Assembly (NCBI RefSeq): GCF_020297055.1
Contig: NZ_JAIXCQ010000006.1
Span: 169,097 to 233,096 of the forward strand
From: Isoptericola luteus
GTDB lineage: Bacteria; Actinomycetota; Actinomycetes; Actinomycetales; Cellulomonadaceae
Length of the DNA stretch: 64,000 nt
Reading direction: 5' to 3'
The notes below the pieces were generated by a model. The model saw only the letters and a list, made by a program, of their open reading frames with translations. It ran no database searches and was not told where the DNA came from. Position numbers and translations under genes: made by a program. Within the stretch, counting starts at the first letter, position 1. Every line of letters begins with the position of its first letter. Of the stretch, positions 8,183-17,649 are shown one piece after another.

Positions 8183-10489
8183 TCACAGGTCCAGGGTCAC
8201 CACCTCGGCGCCCCGGCCGGACGCCGTCCGGTCCCCGGTCCGGACGGACCAGGCTCCGGGTGCGTCGTCGGTGGACACCGTCACGCGGTCACCGTCGCGA
8301 CGGACGCGGAAGCGCGCCGGCGCCTGCCCTGGTCCCCCCGTCGGGACGGCGGTCACGGCGTCGTACCCGTCCGGCAGCTCGAACAGGCGTAGCTCGACGC
8401 CGTCGGCCCACGCGTAGTCCGGTCGGTCGGACCGGGCACCGACGGGCAGCACCGTGCCCGGGCGCACCAGGACGGGCAGCGAGTCGAACCCGTGCGTCTC
8501 GGTGACCCACCGCGGCCCGGTGACCGTCGCCGCGTGCGCGCCGTCGGCACCGTCCACCAGCCGGGTCCACGTGCCCTCGGGCACGTAGTACTCGACCTCG
8601 CCGTCGGCCGTGAACACGGGCGCCACGAGCAGCGCGTCGCCGAGCATGTACTGCGTGTCGACCCCGAACGTCCCGCGGTCACCAGGGAACTCCAGCGCCA
8701 TCGCCCGCATGATCGGGGTGCCCTCGCCGGTCGCCTGCTCGGCGGCGCCGGCCAGGTACGGCATGAGGGACAGCTTGAGCCGCGTGAACCGGCGCGTGAC
8801 GTCCACGGCCTCCTCGTCGAACGCCCACGGCACCCGGTACGAGTGCGAGCCGTGCAGCCGCGAGTGGCTCGAGAGCAGACCGAACGCGGCCCAGCGCTTG
8901 AACACCCCCGCGTCGGGCGTGCCCTCGAAGCCGCCGATGTCGTGGCTCCAGTACCCGAAGCCGGACAGGCCAAGGGAGAGCCCGCCCCGCAACGACTCCG
9001 CCATCGAGGCGTACGTGGAGTCGCAGTCGCCACCCCAGTGCACCGGGAGCTGCTGACCGCCGGCCGTGGCCGAGCGGGCGAACAGCACCGCCTCACCCTT
9101 GCCGCGCCGCCGCTCCAGCAGCTCGAAGACCGTCTGGTTGTAGAGCTGCGCGTAGTAGTTGTGCATCCGCTGCGGGTCCGAGCCGTCGTGCCACACCACG
9201 CCGTCGGCCGGGATGCGCTCGCCGAAGTCGGTCTTGAAGCAGTCCACCCCCTGGTCCAGGAGTCGCTCGAGGTGGCCGACGTACCAGGCCTTCGCCTCCG
9301 GGTTCGTGAAGTCCACGAGGCCCATGCCCGCCTGCCACTTGTCCCACTGCCACACGCCGCCGTCGGACGTGCGCAGCAGGTAGCCCTTCTCGACCGCCTC
9401 GCCGAACAGCGCGGCCCGCTGGGCGATGTACGGGTTGATCCATGCGCTGACCTGCAGTCCGCGCTCGTGCAGCCGGGCGAGCATGCCCTCCGGGTCGGGG
9501 AAGACCCGCGGGTCCCACTCGAAGTCGCACCACTGGTACTCGCGCATCCAGAAGCAGTCGAAGTGGAAGACGCTCAGCGGCAGGCCGCGCTCCGCCATGC
9601 CGTCGACAAAGCTCGTCACCGTCGCCTCGTCGTAGTCCGTCGTGAACGACGTCGACAGCCACAGCCCGTAGGACCACGCGGGCACCTCGGCGGGCCGGCC
9701 CGTGAGCCCGGAGTAGCGGCGCAGCACGTCCTTCGGCGTCGGGCCCCCCACGAGGTAGTACTCGAGCGCCTGCCCCGCCACCGAGAACTGCACCCGGGTG
9801 TTGACCTCCGAGGCGACCTCGAACGACACCCGCTCCGGGTGCGCGACGAAGACGCCGTAGCCCTTGCTCGTGACGTAGAACGGGACGTTCTTGTACGCCT
9901 GCTCGCTCGACGTGCCCCCGTCCTCGTTCCAGATGTCGACGGACTGGCCGTTCTTGACGAACGGGCCGAACCGCTCGCCCAGCCCGTAGACGTGCTCGCC
10001 CGGGTCGATCGTCAGCTGCTCGTGGACCCAGGACCCGGGCGGCGTGACGCCGTGCGCGGTCGTCATGACGCCCACGGACTTCGGCAGGCTCGAGGTGAGC
10101 ACGCGCCCGTCCTGCTCGAAGTCCACGTGCCACCGGCCGCCGCGGTGCGCCCGCACCGTGAGCCCGCCCGTCTCCAGCACGCCGGAGGTCTCGTCGACCT
10201 TCACCACCGGCCGGTAGCCGTCGGCGGAGGACACCGCGAAGTCCGGGCCGCGCCGGGCCGCGCCGGCGAAGTGCTCCACGCGGACCTTCACGACACCCGG
10301 CGCGGGCGAGGAGTAGGTGACCGTGATCATGGGCCGGTTGAGGGTGTCGCCGCGGGTGTGGATCACGGCGGTCGGCGCGTACACCGTCATCGTGCCCGCC
10401 GCCTCGTCGACGCGGACGTCGTCGACCTCGACCGCGTACAGGGGGTCGATGCCGGGACGGGTCTGCCAGTAGCCGTCGGTGAACTTCAT
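8183..10489 (-). CDS. yicI: GH31 alpha-xylosidase (YicI type)
   Basis: The protein has 768 residues and is closely similar in motif order to YicI-type alpha-xylosidases. The nucleophile is Asp421 in CFKTDFGERIP and the acid/base is Asp488 in PVHWGGDCDSTY. It also shows ESLRGGLSLGLSGFGYWSHD, followed by the HSRLHGSHSYRVPW segment. The N-terminal beta-sandwich and C-terminal beta domains are present at family length. These enzymes release alpha-linked xylose from isoprimeverose and xyloglucan oligosaccharides in the cytoplasm; no signal peptide is seen. The ATG at 10489 has GAGG upstream; a TTG directly before it is an alternative. It is the last gene of the operon that starts with the solute-binding lipoprotein, 64 bases after the permease stop, which ties the importer to alpha-xylosides. 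Confidence 0.95.
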   Translation of the reverse strand: MKFTDGYWQTRPGIDPLYAVEVDDVRVDEAAGTMTVYAPTAVIHTRGDTLNRPMITVTYSSPAPGVVKVRVEHFAGAARRGPDFAVSSADGYRPVVKVDETSGVLETGGLTVRAHRGGRWHVDFEQDGRVLTSSLPKSVGVMTTAHGVTPPGSWVHEQLTIDPGEHVYGLGERFGPFVKNGQSVDIWNEDGGTSSEQAYKNVPFYVTSKGYGVFVAHPERVSFEVASEVNTRVQFSVAGQALEYYLVGGPTPKDVLRRYSGLTGRPAEVPAWSYGLWLSTSFTTDYDEATVTSFVDGMAERGLPLSVFHFDCFWMREYQWCDFEWDPRVFPDPEGMLARLHERGLQVSAWINPYIAQRAALFGEAVEKGYLLRTSDGGVWQWDKWQAGMGLVDFTNPEAKAWYVGHLERLLDQGVDCFKTDFGERIPADGVVWHDGSDPQRMHNYYAQLYNQTVFELLERRRGKGEAVLFARSATAGGQQLPVHWGGDCDSTYASMAESLRGGLSLGLSGFGYWSHDIGGFEGTPDAGVFKRWAAFGLLSSHSRLHGSHSYRVPWAFDEEAVDVTRRFTRLKLSLMPYLAGAAEQATGEGTPIMRAMALEFPGDRGTFGVDTQYMLGDALLVAPVFTADGEVEYYVPEGTWTRLVDGADGAHAATVTGPRWVTETHGFDSLPVLVRPGTVLPVGARSDRPDYAWADGVELRLFELPDGYDAVTAVPTGGPGQAPARFRVRRDGDRVTVSTDDAPGAWSVRTGDRTASGRGAEVVTLDL

Positions 10490-10553
10490 CAATACCTCGT
10501 CAGGGTTGAGGGTGCCGGGAGCGGGCTCGGGCCGGGCGGTGCCGGCCGGTGCG

Positions 10554-11465
10554 TCACTTCACGGCGCCGGCGGTGACGCCTCGGGTCAGGGTGCGCTGGA
10601 AGATCAGGAAGAAGATCAGGGCGGGCAGCAGGGAGACCAGTGCGCCGGCGTTCGTCGTCGGTGCATCCATCATCCGGTCCCCCTGCAGAGACGCCAACGC
10701 GATCGGGATCGTCTGGGTGTCGTTGGTGGTCAGCATCACCAGCGGGATGAAGAACTCGTTCCAGGTCCAGATGAAGAAGAAGATCATGAGCACCATGAGC
10801 GTCGGCCGCACGATCGGGAAGACGACCTGCCACAGCGTCCGCCACCGGCCCGCGCCGTCCAGCGCCGCCGCCTCGAGCAGCGCGGGCGGGAACGTGCCCA
10901 GCACCGAGGCCAGCAGGTAGGTGCCGAAGGCCGACTGGATCGCGGTGAAGATGATGATCACGGACCACTGGGAGTTCGACAGCCCCACCTGGCGCGCCAT
11001 GTCGAACAGCGGGTAGATCAAGGCCTCCTGCGGCAGCATGTTCGCCAGCAGGAACAGCAGCACCACCCACATGCGGCCCTTGATGCGGCCGACGCCGATC
11101 GCGTAGGCGTTGAGCAGGGACAGCAGGCACGCGACGACCGAGACGACCGCGGAGATGAAGAACGAGTTCCACAGCTTCACGGGGAAGTCGACGCGGGTCC
11201 AGAAGTTCACCAGCCCGTCGAGGTAGAGCTCGGTCGGGAGGCTCAGCGGCCCGTTCTGCGAGTACTCGGCCGGGGACTTCACCGCGTTGAGCAGCATGAT
11301 CACCATCGGCGACAGCACCGCGAGGGCCACCAGCACGACGGCGGCGAGCACCAGCCACCGCCCTGGCCCGCGGCGGTGCCGGGCGCCCGCGACGGTGGCC
11401 CGCACCGCCCGCCGGGTGGTGGACGGCGGCGTCGCCACCGGGGGGTTCTCGAGGGTCGTGGACAT
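10554..11465 (-). CDS. ABC sugar transporter permease (MalG type)
   Basis: The 303-residue inner-membrane protein has six predicted helices and the permease EAA loop in the form EAAALDGAGRWRTLWQVVFPIVRP, the contact site for the ATPase. The C-terminus TRGVTAGAVK is the signature end of the MalG-type (CUT1) permeases. It would pair with the MalF-type permease directly upstream, whose stop codon overlaps this start at 11465, and with the lipoprotein receptor. No ATPase gene is in the window. CUT1 systems of actinobacteria usually share a common MsiK-type ATPase encoded elsewhere. Substrate is inferred from the downstream alpha-xylosidase. Confidence 0.93.
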   Translation of the reverse strand: MSTTLENPPVATPPSTTRRAVRATVAGARHRRGPGRWLVLAAVVLVALAVLSPMVIMLLNAVKSPAEYSQNGPLSLPTELYLDGLVNFWTRVDFPVKLWNSFFISAVVSVVACLLSLLNAYAIGVGRIKGRMWVVLLFLLANMLPQEALIYPLFDMARQVGLSNSQWSVIIIFTAIQSAFGTYLLASVLGTFPPALLEAAALDGAGRWRTLWQVVFPIVRPTLMVLMIFFFIWTWNEFFIPLVMLTTNDTQTIPIALASLQGDRMMDAPTTNAGALVSLLPALIFFLIFQRTLTRGVTAGAVK

Positions 11466-12397
11466 CAGCGACCTGCCTCCTCACGGCGCTCGGCGCGCGA
11501 CTGCAGCGCCAGGACGACGGCCGCCACCGCGACGATGACGACGGTCAGGACGGTCGCCACGGCAGCGCCGTACCCGACCTGGGACTTGTCGAAGAAGCTG
11601 AGGTACGAGTAATAGCTCGGCACCAGCGTCGAGCTCTCCGGGCCGCCCCGCGTCAGGACGTAGATGGGACCGAAGACCTTGAGGGCCGCGACCGTGCAGG
11701 TCAGCGTGACGACGAACGTCTCCGGACGGATCTGCGGGATCGTGATGGCCCGGAACCGTCGCCACCAGCCGGCGCCGTCGAGCTCGGCCGCCTCGTAGAG
11801 CTCGGGGTCCACGCGCTGCAGCGCCGCCATGAAGATGACCACGGGGTACCCGATCTGCACCCACACCAGCACGAGCATCACGCTCGGCATCGCGAACGCG
11901 GGGTCGCCGAGCCAGTTCGGCGGGCTCTGGACGCCCAGCGAACGCAGGATCTCGTTGAGCGCGCCGGTCTGCGCGTTGAGGATCCAGTTCCACAGCACGC
12001 CCGCGACCGCGACCGGGAGGATCTGCGGCAGGTAGAACGTGGCGCGCAGGACCGACGCGACGCGGCCCCCGAAGCGCCGGCCGAGATAGTCGAAGAGCAC
12101 CGCCGCCAGGACGAGCCCGATCACCGTCGGGACGACGACCATCGCCACGATCATCGCGACCGAGTTCTGGAACGACGTCCAGAACGCGGCGTCGTGCCAG
12201 AGCTCCGCGTAGTTGTCGAGCCCCACCCAGCGGAGCGGCGCGAGGCCGCCCCGCCAGGAGAAGAGGCTGATGTAGACGTTCGTGACCAGGGGGTACCCGA
12301 TGACGACGGCGAACAGGACGGCGCCGGGAAGCAGGTAGGGCAGGTACGCGAGCCAGGCCGGTCGTCGGCGGGCGCGGACCGTCGTCGGAGCGCTCAT
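11465..12397 (-). CDS. ABC sugar transporter permease (MalF type)
   Basis: The 310-residue membrane protein has six helices. A first helix after a short basic N-terminus (LPYLLPGAVLFAVVIGYPLVTN) is followed by the binding-protein-dependent transport domain. The EAA loop reads EAAELDGAGWWRRFRAITIPQIRPE. This is the CUT1 MalF-type partner of the next permease. The ATG at 12397 overlaps the TGA of the solute-binding protein gene (12394), so receptor and permease are translationally coupled. It is probably repressed by the LacI-family protein through the two operators in front of the operon (inference). Confidence 0.93.
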   Translation of the reverse strand: MSAPTTVRARRRPAWLAYLPYLLPGAVLFAVVIGYPLVTNVYISLFSWRGGLAPLRWVGLDNYAELWHDAAFWTSFQNSVAMIVAMVVVPTVIGLVLAAVLFDYLGRRFGGRVASVLRATFYLPQILPVAVAGVLWNWILNAQTGALNEILRSLGVQSPPNWLGDPAFAMPSVMLVLVWVQIGYPVVIFMAALQRVDPELYEAAELDGAGWWRRFRAITIPQIRPETFVVTLTCTVAALKVFGPIYVLTRGGPESSTLVPSYYSYLSFFDKSQVGYGAAVATVLTVVIVAVAAVVLALQSRAERREEAGR

Positions 12398-13719
12398 TCG
12401 CCGAGCAGGTCCGACCTGCCGTCGACGTAGGCGGACTCCATGCCGTCGAGCACCTCGGCCGGCGACTTCGACTGGTTGATCAGCGACTGCAGCTGGCTCA
12501 CGAGCACGTCGTAGTAGCCGGGCACGGGCCAGTCCGGGTAGAACGCGAGGCCGTCCGCGTCCAGGATCGCCTGGAAGTTCTCGGTGAGCTCCCGGGTTCG
12601 GGGGTCCTCGATGGTCGTCGCGTCACCGGCCACGGGCAGGCCGCCGGTCCGCGCGAGGACGTCCTGCACCTCGGGGCGCAGCGTCGTGTCGATGAACTCC
12701 GTCGCGAGCGAGGTCGAGTCGGCGTTGGCCGGGACGACCCAGAGGTTGCCGGACGAGCCCACGTGCAGGTCGTTGCCGGGGAAGTTGAACTGACCCCAGT
12801 CCGCCTCCATCTCGGCGGCGACGCGGCCGAACCACCACGATCCGGAGACCATCATCGGGTAGTCGCCCTTCATGAACGACACGCCCATGTCCTCGGCCGT
12901 CAGGCCGGCCGAGTCGGACGCGACGTAGCCCGCCTCGACCCACTCGTCGAGCTGTTCGGTCGCGGCCGTCAGCTCCGGTCCGTGGAAGTCCACGTCGCCG
13001 TCGAAGAGCTGGTAGGAGTCCACGAGCGCGCGGTCGGAGTGCGCGAGCACGAGCTCGTACCAGAGCTGGCCCATCGGGTACTCCGCGCCCGCCTCGGCGA
13101 GGGGCGTGACGCCCTCGTCCTTGAAGGCCTGCATGACTTCTTCGAGCTCGGCGAGCGTGGTCGGGACCTCGAGGCCCTGCTCGGCGAACATCTCCTTGTT
13201 GTAGTAGACGCCGACGAACTCGCCGTAGTTGGGCACCCCGTACCAGTCGCCGGACCCCATCAGGCCGTTCTCGTCGTAGGTCGCGGTGGTGGCGAGCGAC
13301 CCGGCGAGCTTGTCCGACCAGCCGTGCTGCTCCGCGGCGTCGGTCAGGGGCGCCAGCAGGCCCTGTGCCGCGAGCTGGCCCGCGGTCGCGTTGCCCTTGT
13401 TGTACTCCATGACGTCCGGCACGTCGTCGCCCGTGAGCACGATCTTGGCGTTCTTCTGGATCTGCTCGAACGTCTGCTTCTCCACCTCGACGGTGACGTC
13501 CGGGTGCTCGGCCTCGAAGATCTCGATGGCCTTCGCCCAGGCCTGGCCCATGGCCGAGTCGTCGTTCTCGTAGTGCCAGATGGTCAGGGTCGTGTCGTCG
13601 GTGTCACCGCCGGCAGCGGTACCGGCGCCGTCGGCGCCTCCGCCGACACAGCCGGTGAGCGCCAGGGGCAGGACCGCCAGTGCGGCGATCATCGGAGCCT
13701 TGCGAATCCGGGCCTTCAT
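12394..13719 (-). CDS. Sugar ABC transporter solute-binding lipoprotein
   Basis: This is a family 1 extracellular solute-binding protein of 441 residues. The signal peptide ends in a lipobox LTGC with the lipidated cysteine at residue 24. A Gly/Ala/Asp-rich tether follows, and the mature domain begins TTLTIWHYENDD. The size and the pattern PDVMEYNKGNATAGQLA match CUT1 oligosaccharide receptors. The ATG at 13719 is preceded by GAGGAGGATCC, an excellent ribosome binding site. It is the first gene of an operon with two permeases and the GH31 enzyme. Two operator copies lie 68 and 136 bases upstream of the start codon. Confidence 0.95.
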   Translation of the reverse strand: MKARIRKAPMIAALAVLPLALTGCVGGGADGAGTAAGGDTDDTTLTIWHYENDDSAMGQAWAKAIEIFEAEHPDVTVEVEKQTFEQIQKNAKIVLTGDDVPDVMEYNKGNATAGQLAAQGLLAPLTDAAEQHGWSDKLAGSLATTATYDENGLMGSGDWYGVPNYGEFVGVYYNKEMFAEQGLEVPTTLAELEEVMQAFKDEGVTPLAEAGAEYPMGQLWYELVLAHSDRALVDSYQLFDGDVDFHGPELTAATEQLDEWVEAGYVASDSAGLTAEDMGVSFMKGDYPMMVSGSWWFGRVAAEMEADWGQFNFPGNDLHVGSSGNLWVVPANADSTSLATEFIDTTLRPEVQDVLARTGGLPVAGDATTIEDPRTRELTENFQAILDADGLAFYPDWPVPGYYDVLVSQLQSLINQSKSPAEVLDGMESAYVDGRSDLLGE

Positions 13720-13786
13720 GGATCCTCCTCGTCGAGTCCGTACGGTGCGGCGGAGGGGACAGCTCATCAAGACCATCTCATCTCCG

Positions 13787-13868
13787 TCGAAGCGTTTCGA
13801 CGTTGATTATGCGTAAGGATGCTGGCGTCGTCAATCAGGTACGGCGAACTGCTCTCGAAGCGCTTCGA
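13787..13868 (-). promoter_or_regulatory. Two LacI-type operators before the first ABC operon
   Basis: TCGAAGCGTTTCGA (13787-13800, one deviation) and the perfect palindrome TCGAAGCGCTTCGA (13855-13868) lie 68 bp apart between the GH42 stop codon and the solute-binding protein start. The central CG step and the 14-bp dyad are typical of LacI-family operators. Two sites at this distance could allow a tetramer or two dimers to act cooperatively (inference). Confidence 0.8.
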
Positions 13869-13886
13869 AACGCGCGCTCCTGCGGA

Positions 13887-16019
13887 TCAGTCCGCCGGGG
13901 CGAGGACCGCCGCATCTCCGGCGGCCACGTGCAGCGCGGTGGTGAGCCGCGCGCCGGTCAGCAGGTCGACGAACGGCGAGGTCAACGGCACCCGGGCGGC
14001 GTGGCCGGAGTGGTTGAGCACGAAGAGCGCACCCCCGCGGCGCACCGCCTCCAGACCCGGGTGCCCCGCCAGGTCCGGCAGCACGCCCGTCACGCCGGCC
14101 TCCGCGAGCACGTCGTACAGGACGCGGCCGAGCAGGGGCGCCGGCAGGACGGTGCCGACGTACCAGCCGGCCCCCTCCCCCGCGGCCCGCCGCGCGACGG
14201 CGGGCGCTCCCGCGAGGTGCCCCGAGGCGTACGTCACGAGGATCTCGGCGCCTTCCCCGCGCACGAGCTCGCCCAGGACGCTCGCCCGCGGGGCACCGCC
14301 CGGGGCCCCTGCACCGTCGGGACCGGGCCCGACGCCGCCCCCGTCGAGCGTGCCCCCGGCGCCGTCGAGCGAGAGGGCGTCCCCGAGCGCCAGCGGGACG
14401 CCGTCGTCGGGCAACGGCACCCACTCCTCGCCGCTGAGGCCGAGCACACCCGTCAGCAGCACCGGGAAGCGGCCCGTGCGCACGTGCGCGTTCTCGTCGG
14501 CGACGCCGCTGAACGGCCCGACGACGACGCTCGCCCCGCGCCGCGCGGCGGCCTCGAGGCCACGGCCCGCCACCTCGGTCAGCACGTACGACTGCGGCAC
14601 GAGCACGACGTCGTACGCCGTCAGGTCGGCGCCGGGCCGGACGACGTCGACCGCGACACCGGCCTCCCACAGCGGCCGGTACCAGGCCCGGAGCTGATCG
14701 AGCACGCGCAGCCGCTCCGTGGGGCGGGCCTGCTCCTCGGCGGCCCACCACGACTCCCAGTCGAAGAGCATGGCGACACGGGCGTGGACCCGGCCGCCGG
14801 CGACGGACCCGATCCGGCGCAGGTCGGCGCCCAGCCGCCGGACACCCTCGTGGACGCGGGTGTCGGGGCCGGCGTGCGGCAGCATCGCGGAGTGGAACCG
14901 CTCCGCGCCGGCGCGCGACGCACGCCACTGGAAGAAGCACACGCCGTCGGCACCGCGGGCCACGGCCTGCAGCGACTCGAGGCGGGAGCGCTCGGGCGAC
15001 TTCGGCACGTTGTGGGGTCGCCAGCTCACCGCGCCGGCCGCCTGCTCCATGAGCACCCACGGCCGCCCCGCCCCGAGGGAGCGCATGAGGTCCTGGGTGA
15101 GGGCCGTGTCGGCGGGCGCGTGCGGGTCCGTGGGGTCGGGGTACGCGTCGTCTGCCACGACGTCGAGGTCGTCCGCCCAGGACCAGTAGTCCACCAGCGG
15201 GAAGAAGCCCATGAAGTTCGTCGTGACCGGCCGCTCGGCGTCCACCTCGCGGATCGCGTCGCGCTGCTCGCGGTACAGCTCGCGGAGCTGGTCGGACGCG
15301 TAGCGACGGAAGTCCAGCGCCTGGGTCGGGTTGACGTGGTACGGCATGCGCCGCGGCGTGAGCACCTCCTCGAACGAGCTGTAGTGCTGCGACCAGAACG
15401 TCGTGGCCCACGCCGTGTTGAGCCCGTCCACCGTGCCGTAGCGGCGCCGCAGCCAGTCCCGGAACGCCCGCGTGGACTCCTCGCCGTGGCAGACCTGCCC
15501 GAACTCGTTCCCGACGTGCCACATGCGCACCGCCGGGTGGCCCGCGTATCGGGCGACGAGGTCGCGGGTGATGGCCAGCGCGTGCTCCCGGTAGACCCGC
15601 GACGCGGGGCTGAACTGGTTGCGCGACCCGGGCACGAGCCGGACGCCGTCGGCGTCGACGGGAAGGGTGTCGGGATGACGATGTCCCAGCCACGGGGGCG
15701 GCGACGCGGTGGGGGTGGCGAGGTCGACGGCGACGCCGGCCGCGTGGAGCAGGTCCAGGACCTCGTCGAGCCAGGCGAAGTCACGCACGCCCGGCCGCGG
15801 CTCGTACCGCGCCCAGCTGAACACGCCGACCGTCACGAGGTTCACGCCGGCCGCGGCCATGAGGCGCGCGTCCTCGCGCCAGACGTCGGGCGTCCACTGC
15901 TCCGGGTTGTAGTCGCCCCCGTACAGGAGGCCGAGATCGTCGACCAGTGCCGCGAACAGGTCGCCGCGCACGCCGTCCGTCATGGTCGAGCTCCCCGGCA
16001 CCGTCGCCTCCAGATCCAT
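13887..16019 (-). CDS. GH42 beta-galactosidase
   Basis: The 710-residue protein has the A/B/C domain order of family 42. The (alpha/beta)8 barrel starts at LLYGGDYNPEQWTPDVWRED. The acid/base glutamate is in WHVGNEFG and the nucleophile glutamate in WVLMEQAAGAVSW, followed by the conserved WRPHN. A trimerisation domain and a small C-terminal beta domain follow. The nucleophile context MEQAAG is slightly divergent from the common MEQSPG/MEQTP. No signal peptide is present, so the enzyme probably works on imported galacto-oligosaccharides. The ATG at 16019 is preferred (GGGGTGAG upstream). An operator of the locus lies 54 bases upstream, so the gene has its own regulated promoter divergent from lacI. 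Confidence 0.95.
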   Translation of the reverse strand: MDLEATVPGSSTMTDGVRGDLFAALVDDLGLLYGGDYNPEQWTPDVWREDARLMAAAGVNLVTVGVFSWARYEPRPGVRDFAWLDEVLDLLHAAGVAVDLATPTASPPPWLGHRHPDTLPVDADGVRLVPGSRNQFSPASRVYREHALAITRDLVARYAGHPAVRMWHVGNEFGQVCHGEESTRAFRDWLRRRYGTVDGLNTAWATTFWSQHYSSFEEVLTPRRMPYHVNPTQALDFRRYASDQLRELYREQRDAIREVDAERPVTTNFMGFFPLVDYWSWADDLDVVADDAYPDPTDPHAPADTALTQDLMRSLGAGRPWVLMEQAAGAVSWRPHNVPKSPERSRLESLQAVARGADGVCFFQWRASRAGAERFHSAMLPHAGPDTRVHEGVRRLGADLRRIGSVAGGRVHARVAMLFDWESWWAAEEQARPTERLRVLDQLRAWYRPLWEAGVAVDVVRPGADLTAYDVVLVPQSYVLTEVAGRGLEAAARRGASVVVGPFSGVADENAHVRTGRFPVLLTGVLGLSGEEWVPLPDDGVPLALGDALSLDGAGGTLDGGGVGPGPDGAGAPGGAPRASVLGELVRGEGAEILVTYASGHLAGAPAVARRAAGEGAGWYVGTVLPAPLLGRVLYDVLAEAGVTGVLPDLAGHPGLEAVRRGGALFVLNHSGHAARVPLTSPFVDLLTGARLTTALHVAAGDAAVLAPAD

Positions 16020-16072
16020 GGGCTCACCCCGTCGGAGCCGCACCGCTCGCTCGACCCGGACGTCCGGTTCTG

Positions 16073-16086
16073 TCGAAGCGCTTCGC
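16073..16086 (-). promoter_or_regulatory. LacI-type operator before the GH42 gene
   Basis: TCGAAGCGCTTCGC matches the locus operator TCGAAGCGCTTCGA at 13 of 14 positions and lies in the lacI/GH42 divergent promoter region. Confidence 0.8.
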
Positions 16087-16280
16087 CACGGTAGCCTGGC
16101 GCGATGCCAGGTGTCCAGAGCCGTCGCCCCTGCGCCGGCACCCGGCCCAGCCTCCGGCAGTCCGCCATTCCTGGCTCATGCGGAGGCCGCGATCTCGCGG
16201 TTCTTCAGGCTCGGCGAGCCATGCGTCGCGCCGTCGTCGGGCCCGCCCCGTCCTGCGCGGCCCCTCTCACGGAGCCGGCA

Positions 16281-16305
16281 TCGAAGCGCGTCGAAACACT
16301 TTCGA
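16281..16305 (+). promoter_or_regulatory. Overlapping operator-like sites before lacI
   Basis: TCGAAGCGCGTCGA (16281-16294, one mismatch to the palindrome) overlaps a second, looser dyad, TCGAA-N5-TTCGA (16291-16305). They lie about 60-80 bases before the regulator start, which fits autoregulation. The rest of the 340-base divergent gap (16020-16362) shows no gene; the ribosome binding site of lacI is the GAGGAGCTGA just before its GTG. Confidence 0.65.
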
Positions 16306-16362
16306 GCGGGGCGGGCCGGTGCCTGCCCGCCTCCGTCGACCGACCTGTGAGGAGCTGAGCCC

Positions 16363-17373
16363 GTGGCCACGATCGAGGACGTCGCCCGCGCGGCCGGAGT
16401 GTCCGCGTCGACCGTGTCGTACGTGCTGTCGGGAAAACGGTCGATCTCCGGCCCCACGCGCAAGCGCGTCGAGCAGGCGATCGCCGAGCTCAACTACCGC
16501 CCCCACGCGGGGGCCAGGGCGCTCGCGTCGAGCCGCACCAACGTCATCGGCCTGATGGCGCCGCTTCGCTCCGGGGTCGACGTCGCCGTGATCATGCAGT
16601 TCGTCACGGGCGTGGTGACCCGCGCACGCGCCGCGGACCACGACGTGCTGCTGCTCACCCAGGACGACGCCGGCGGCCTGGAGCGCGTGGCGGCAGGGTC
16701 GATGGTGGACGCGATCATCGTCATGGACGTCGAGGCGGACGACCCGCGCATCCCCGTGCTGCGCGGCCTGCGCCAGCCCACGGTACTCATCGGCCTGCCC
16801 CGCGACCCCGCCGGCCTGAGCTGCGTCGACCTCGACTTCGAGGCCGCCGGACGGCTCGGGGCGTCGCACCTGGCCGACGCCGGCCACCGGGAGGTGGCGC
16901 TCGTCGGCCCGCCGCCGGAGGTCATGGCGCGCCACACGAGCTACGCCGACCGCGTGCTGCGCGGCTTCCGCCACACGTGCGCCCACCGGTCCCTGGCCGG
17001 GGACGTCGAGCCCTGCGAGGCGACCCCCGAGGGAGCCCGGGCCGCGGTGGACGCCATCCTCGACCGGGCTCCGGGGACGACCGGCTTCATGGTGCACAAC
17101 GAGCGAGCACTGCCCCACGTCCTGGCCCGGCTCGAGCAGCACGGCCGGTCGGTGCCCGGCGCCGCCTCCGTCGTCGCCCTGTGCCCCACCGACGTGGCGA
17201 CCGCGCAGGCCGTGCCCCTGACGAGCATCGACATCCCCGGCGAGGTCATCGGCGGGGTCGCCGTCGACATGGTGCTGGCGCGGCTCGGCGGCGAGCAGCC
17301 CGCCGAGTCCCGGCTGCTGACCCCGGAGCTCACGCAGCGCGCGAGCACGGGCCCCCGCGCCTCCGCCGCCTAG
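16363..17373 (+). CDS. LacI-family transcriptional regulator of the sugar locus
   Basis: The 336-residue protein has an N-terminal LacI helix-turn-helix (ATIEDVARAAGVSASTVS, residues 2-19, continuing YVLSGKR) and the hinge helix ALASSRTNVIGL that inserts into the minor groove at a central CG. A periplasmic-binding-protein-like effector domain follows, from MAPLRSG to SIDIPGEVIGG. It starts with GTG behind GAGGAGCTGA. It stands between the two transport operons, and six closely related dyads (TCGAAGCGCTTCGA type) precede it and the surrounding transcription units, which makes it the likely local repressor. The inducing sugar is unknown; a xylo- or galacto-gluco-oligosaccharide is inferred from the enzymes. 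Confidence 0.93.
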   Translation: MATIEDVARAAGVSASTVSYVLSGKRSISGPTRKRVEQAIAELNYRPHAGARALASSRTNVIGLMAPLRSGVDVAVIMQFVTGVVTRARAADHDVLLLTQDDAGGLERVAAGSMVDAIIVMDVEADDPRIPVLRGLRQPTVLIGLPRDPAGLSCVDLDFEAAGRLGASHLADAGHREVALVGPPPEVMARHTSYADRVLRGFRHTCAHRSLAGDVEPCEATPEGARAAVDAILDRAPGTTGFMVHNERALPHVLARLEQHGRSVPGAASVVALCPTDVATAQAVPLTSIDIPGEVIGGVAVDMVLARLGGEQPAESRLLTPELTQRASTGPRASAA

Positions 17374-17585
17374 CCTCTCACCACCCACTCCTCCCCCGCC
17401 CCACGCGCGGCGCCGCGTGCCGCAGGCCCACGTCGTGGCACGACGACGCCGTCGTGCGCCGTCGTGCGCCGGCGACGCGGCGGCCGACCGTCCATCGAAT
17501 CGCATCGATCGCCGCCGCCCCGGGACGGTCGGCGAACTTCGACCGCGGACAAGCATTGCGGAGCCACCGGTCCGGATGGTTCAAT

Positions 17586-17599
17586 TCGAAGCGCTTCGA
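17586..17599 (+). promoter_or_regulatory. LacI-type operator before the second ABC operon
   Basis: A perfect TCGAAGCGCTTCGA lies 50 bases upstream of the first permease start. The gap from the lacI stop (17374) to here otherwise holds only a short CGCCGTCGTG duplication near 17450. Confidence 0.85.
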
Positions 17600-17649
17600 C
17601 GCTGCGGCGGTCGCGGAGCGTCCCACGACCCATCACGAAGGAGTGACAG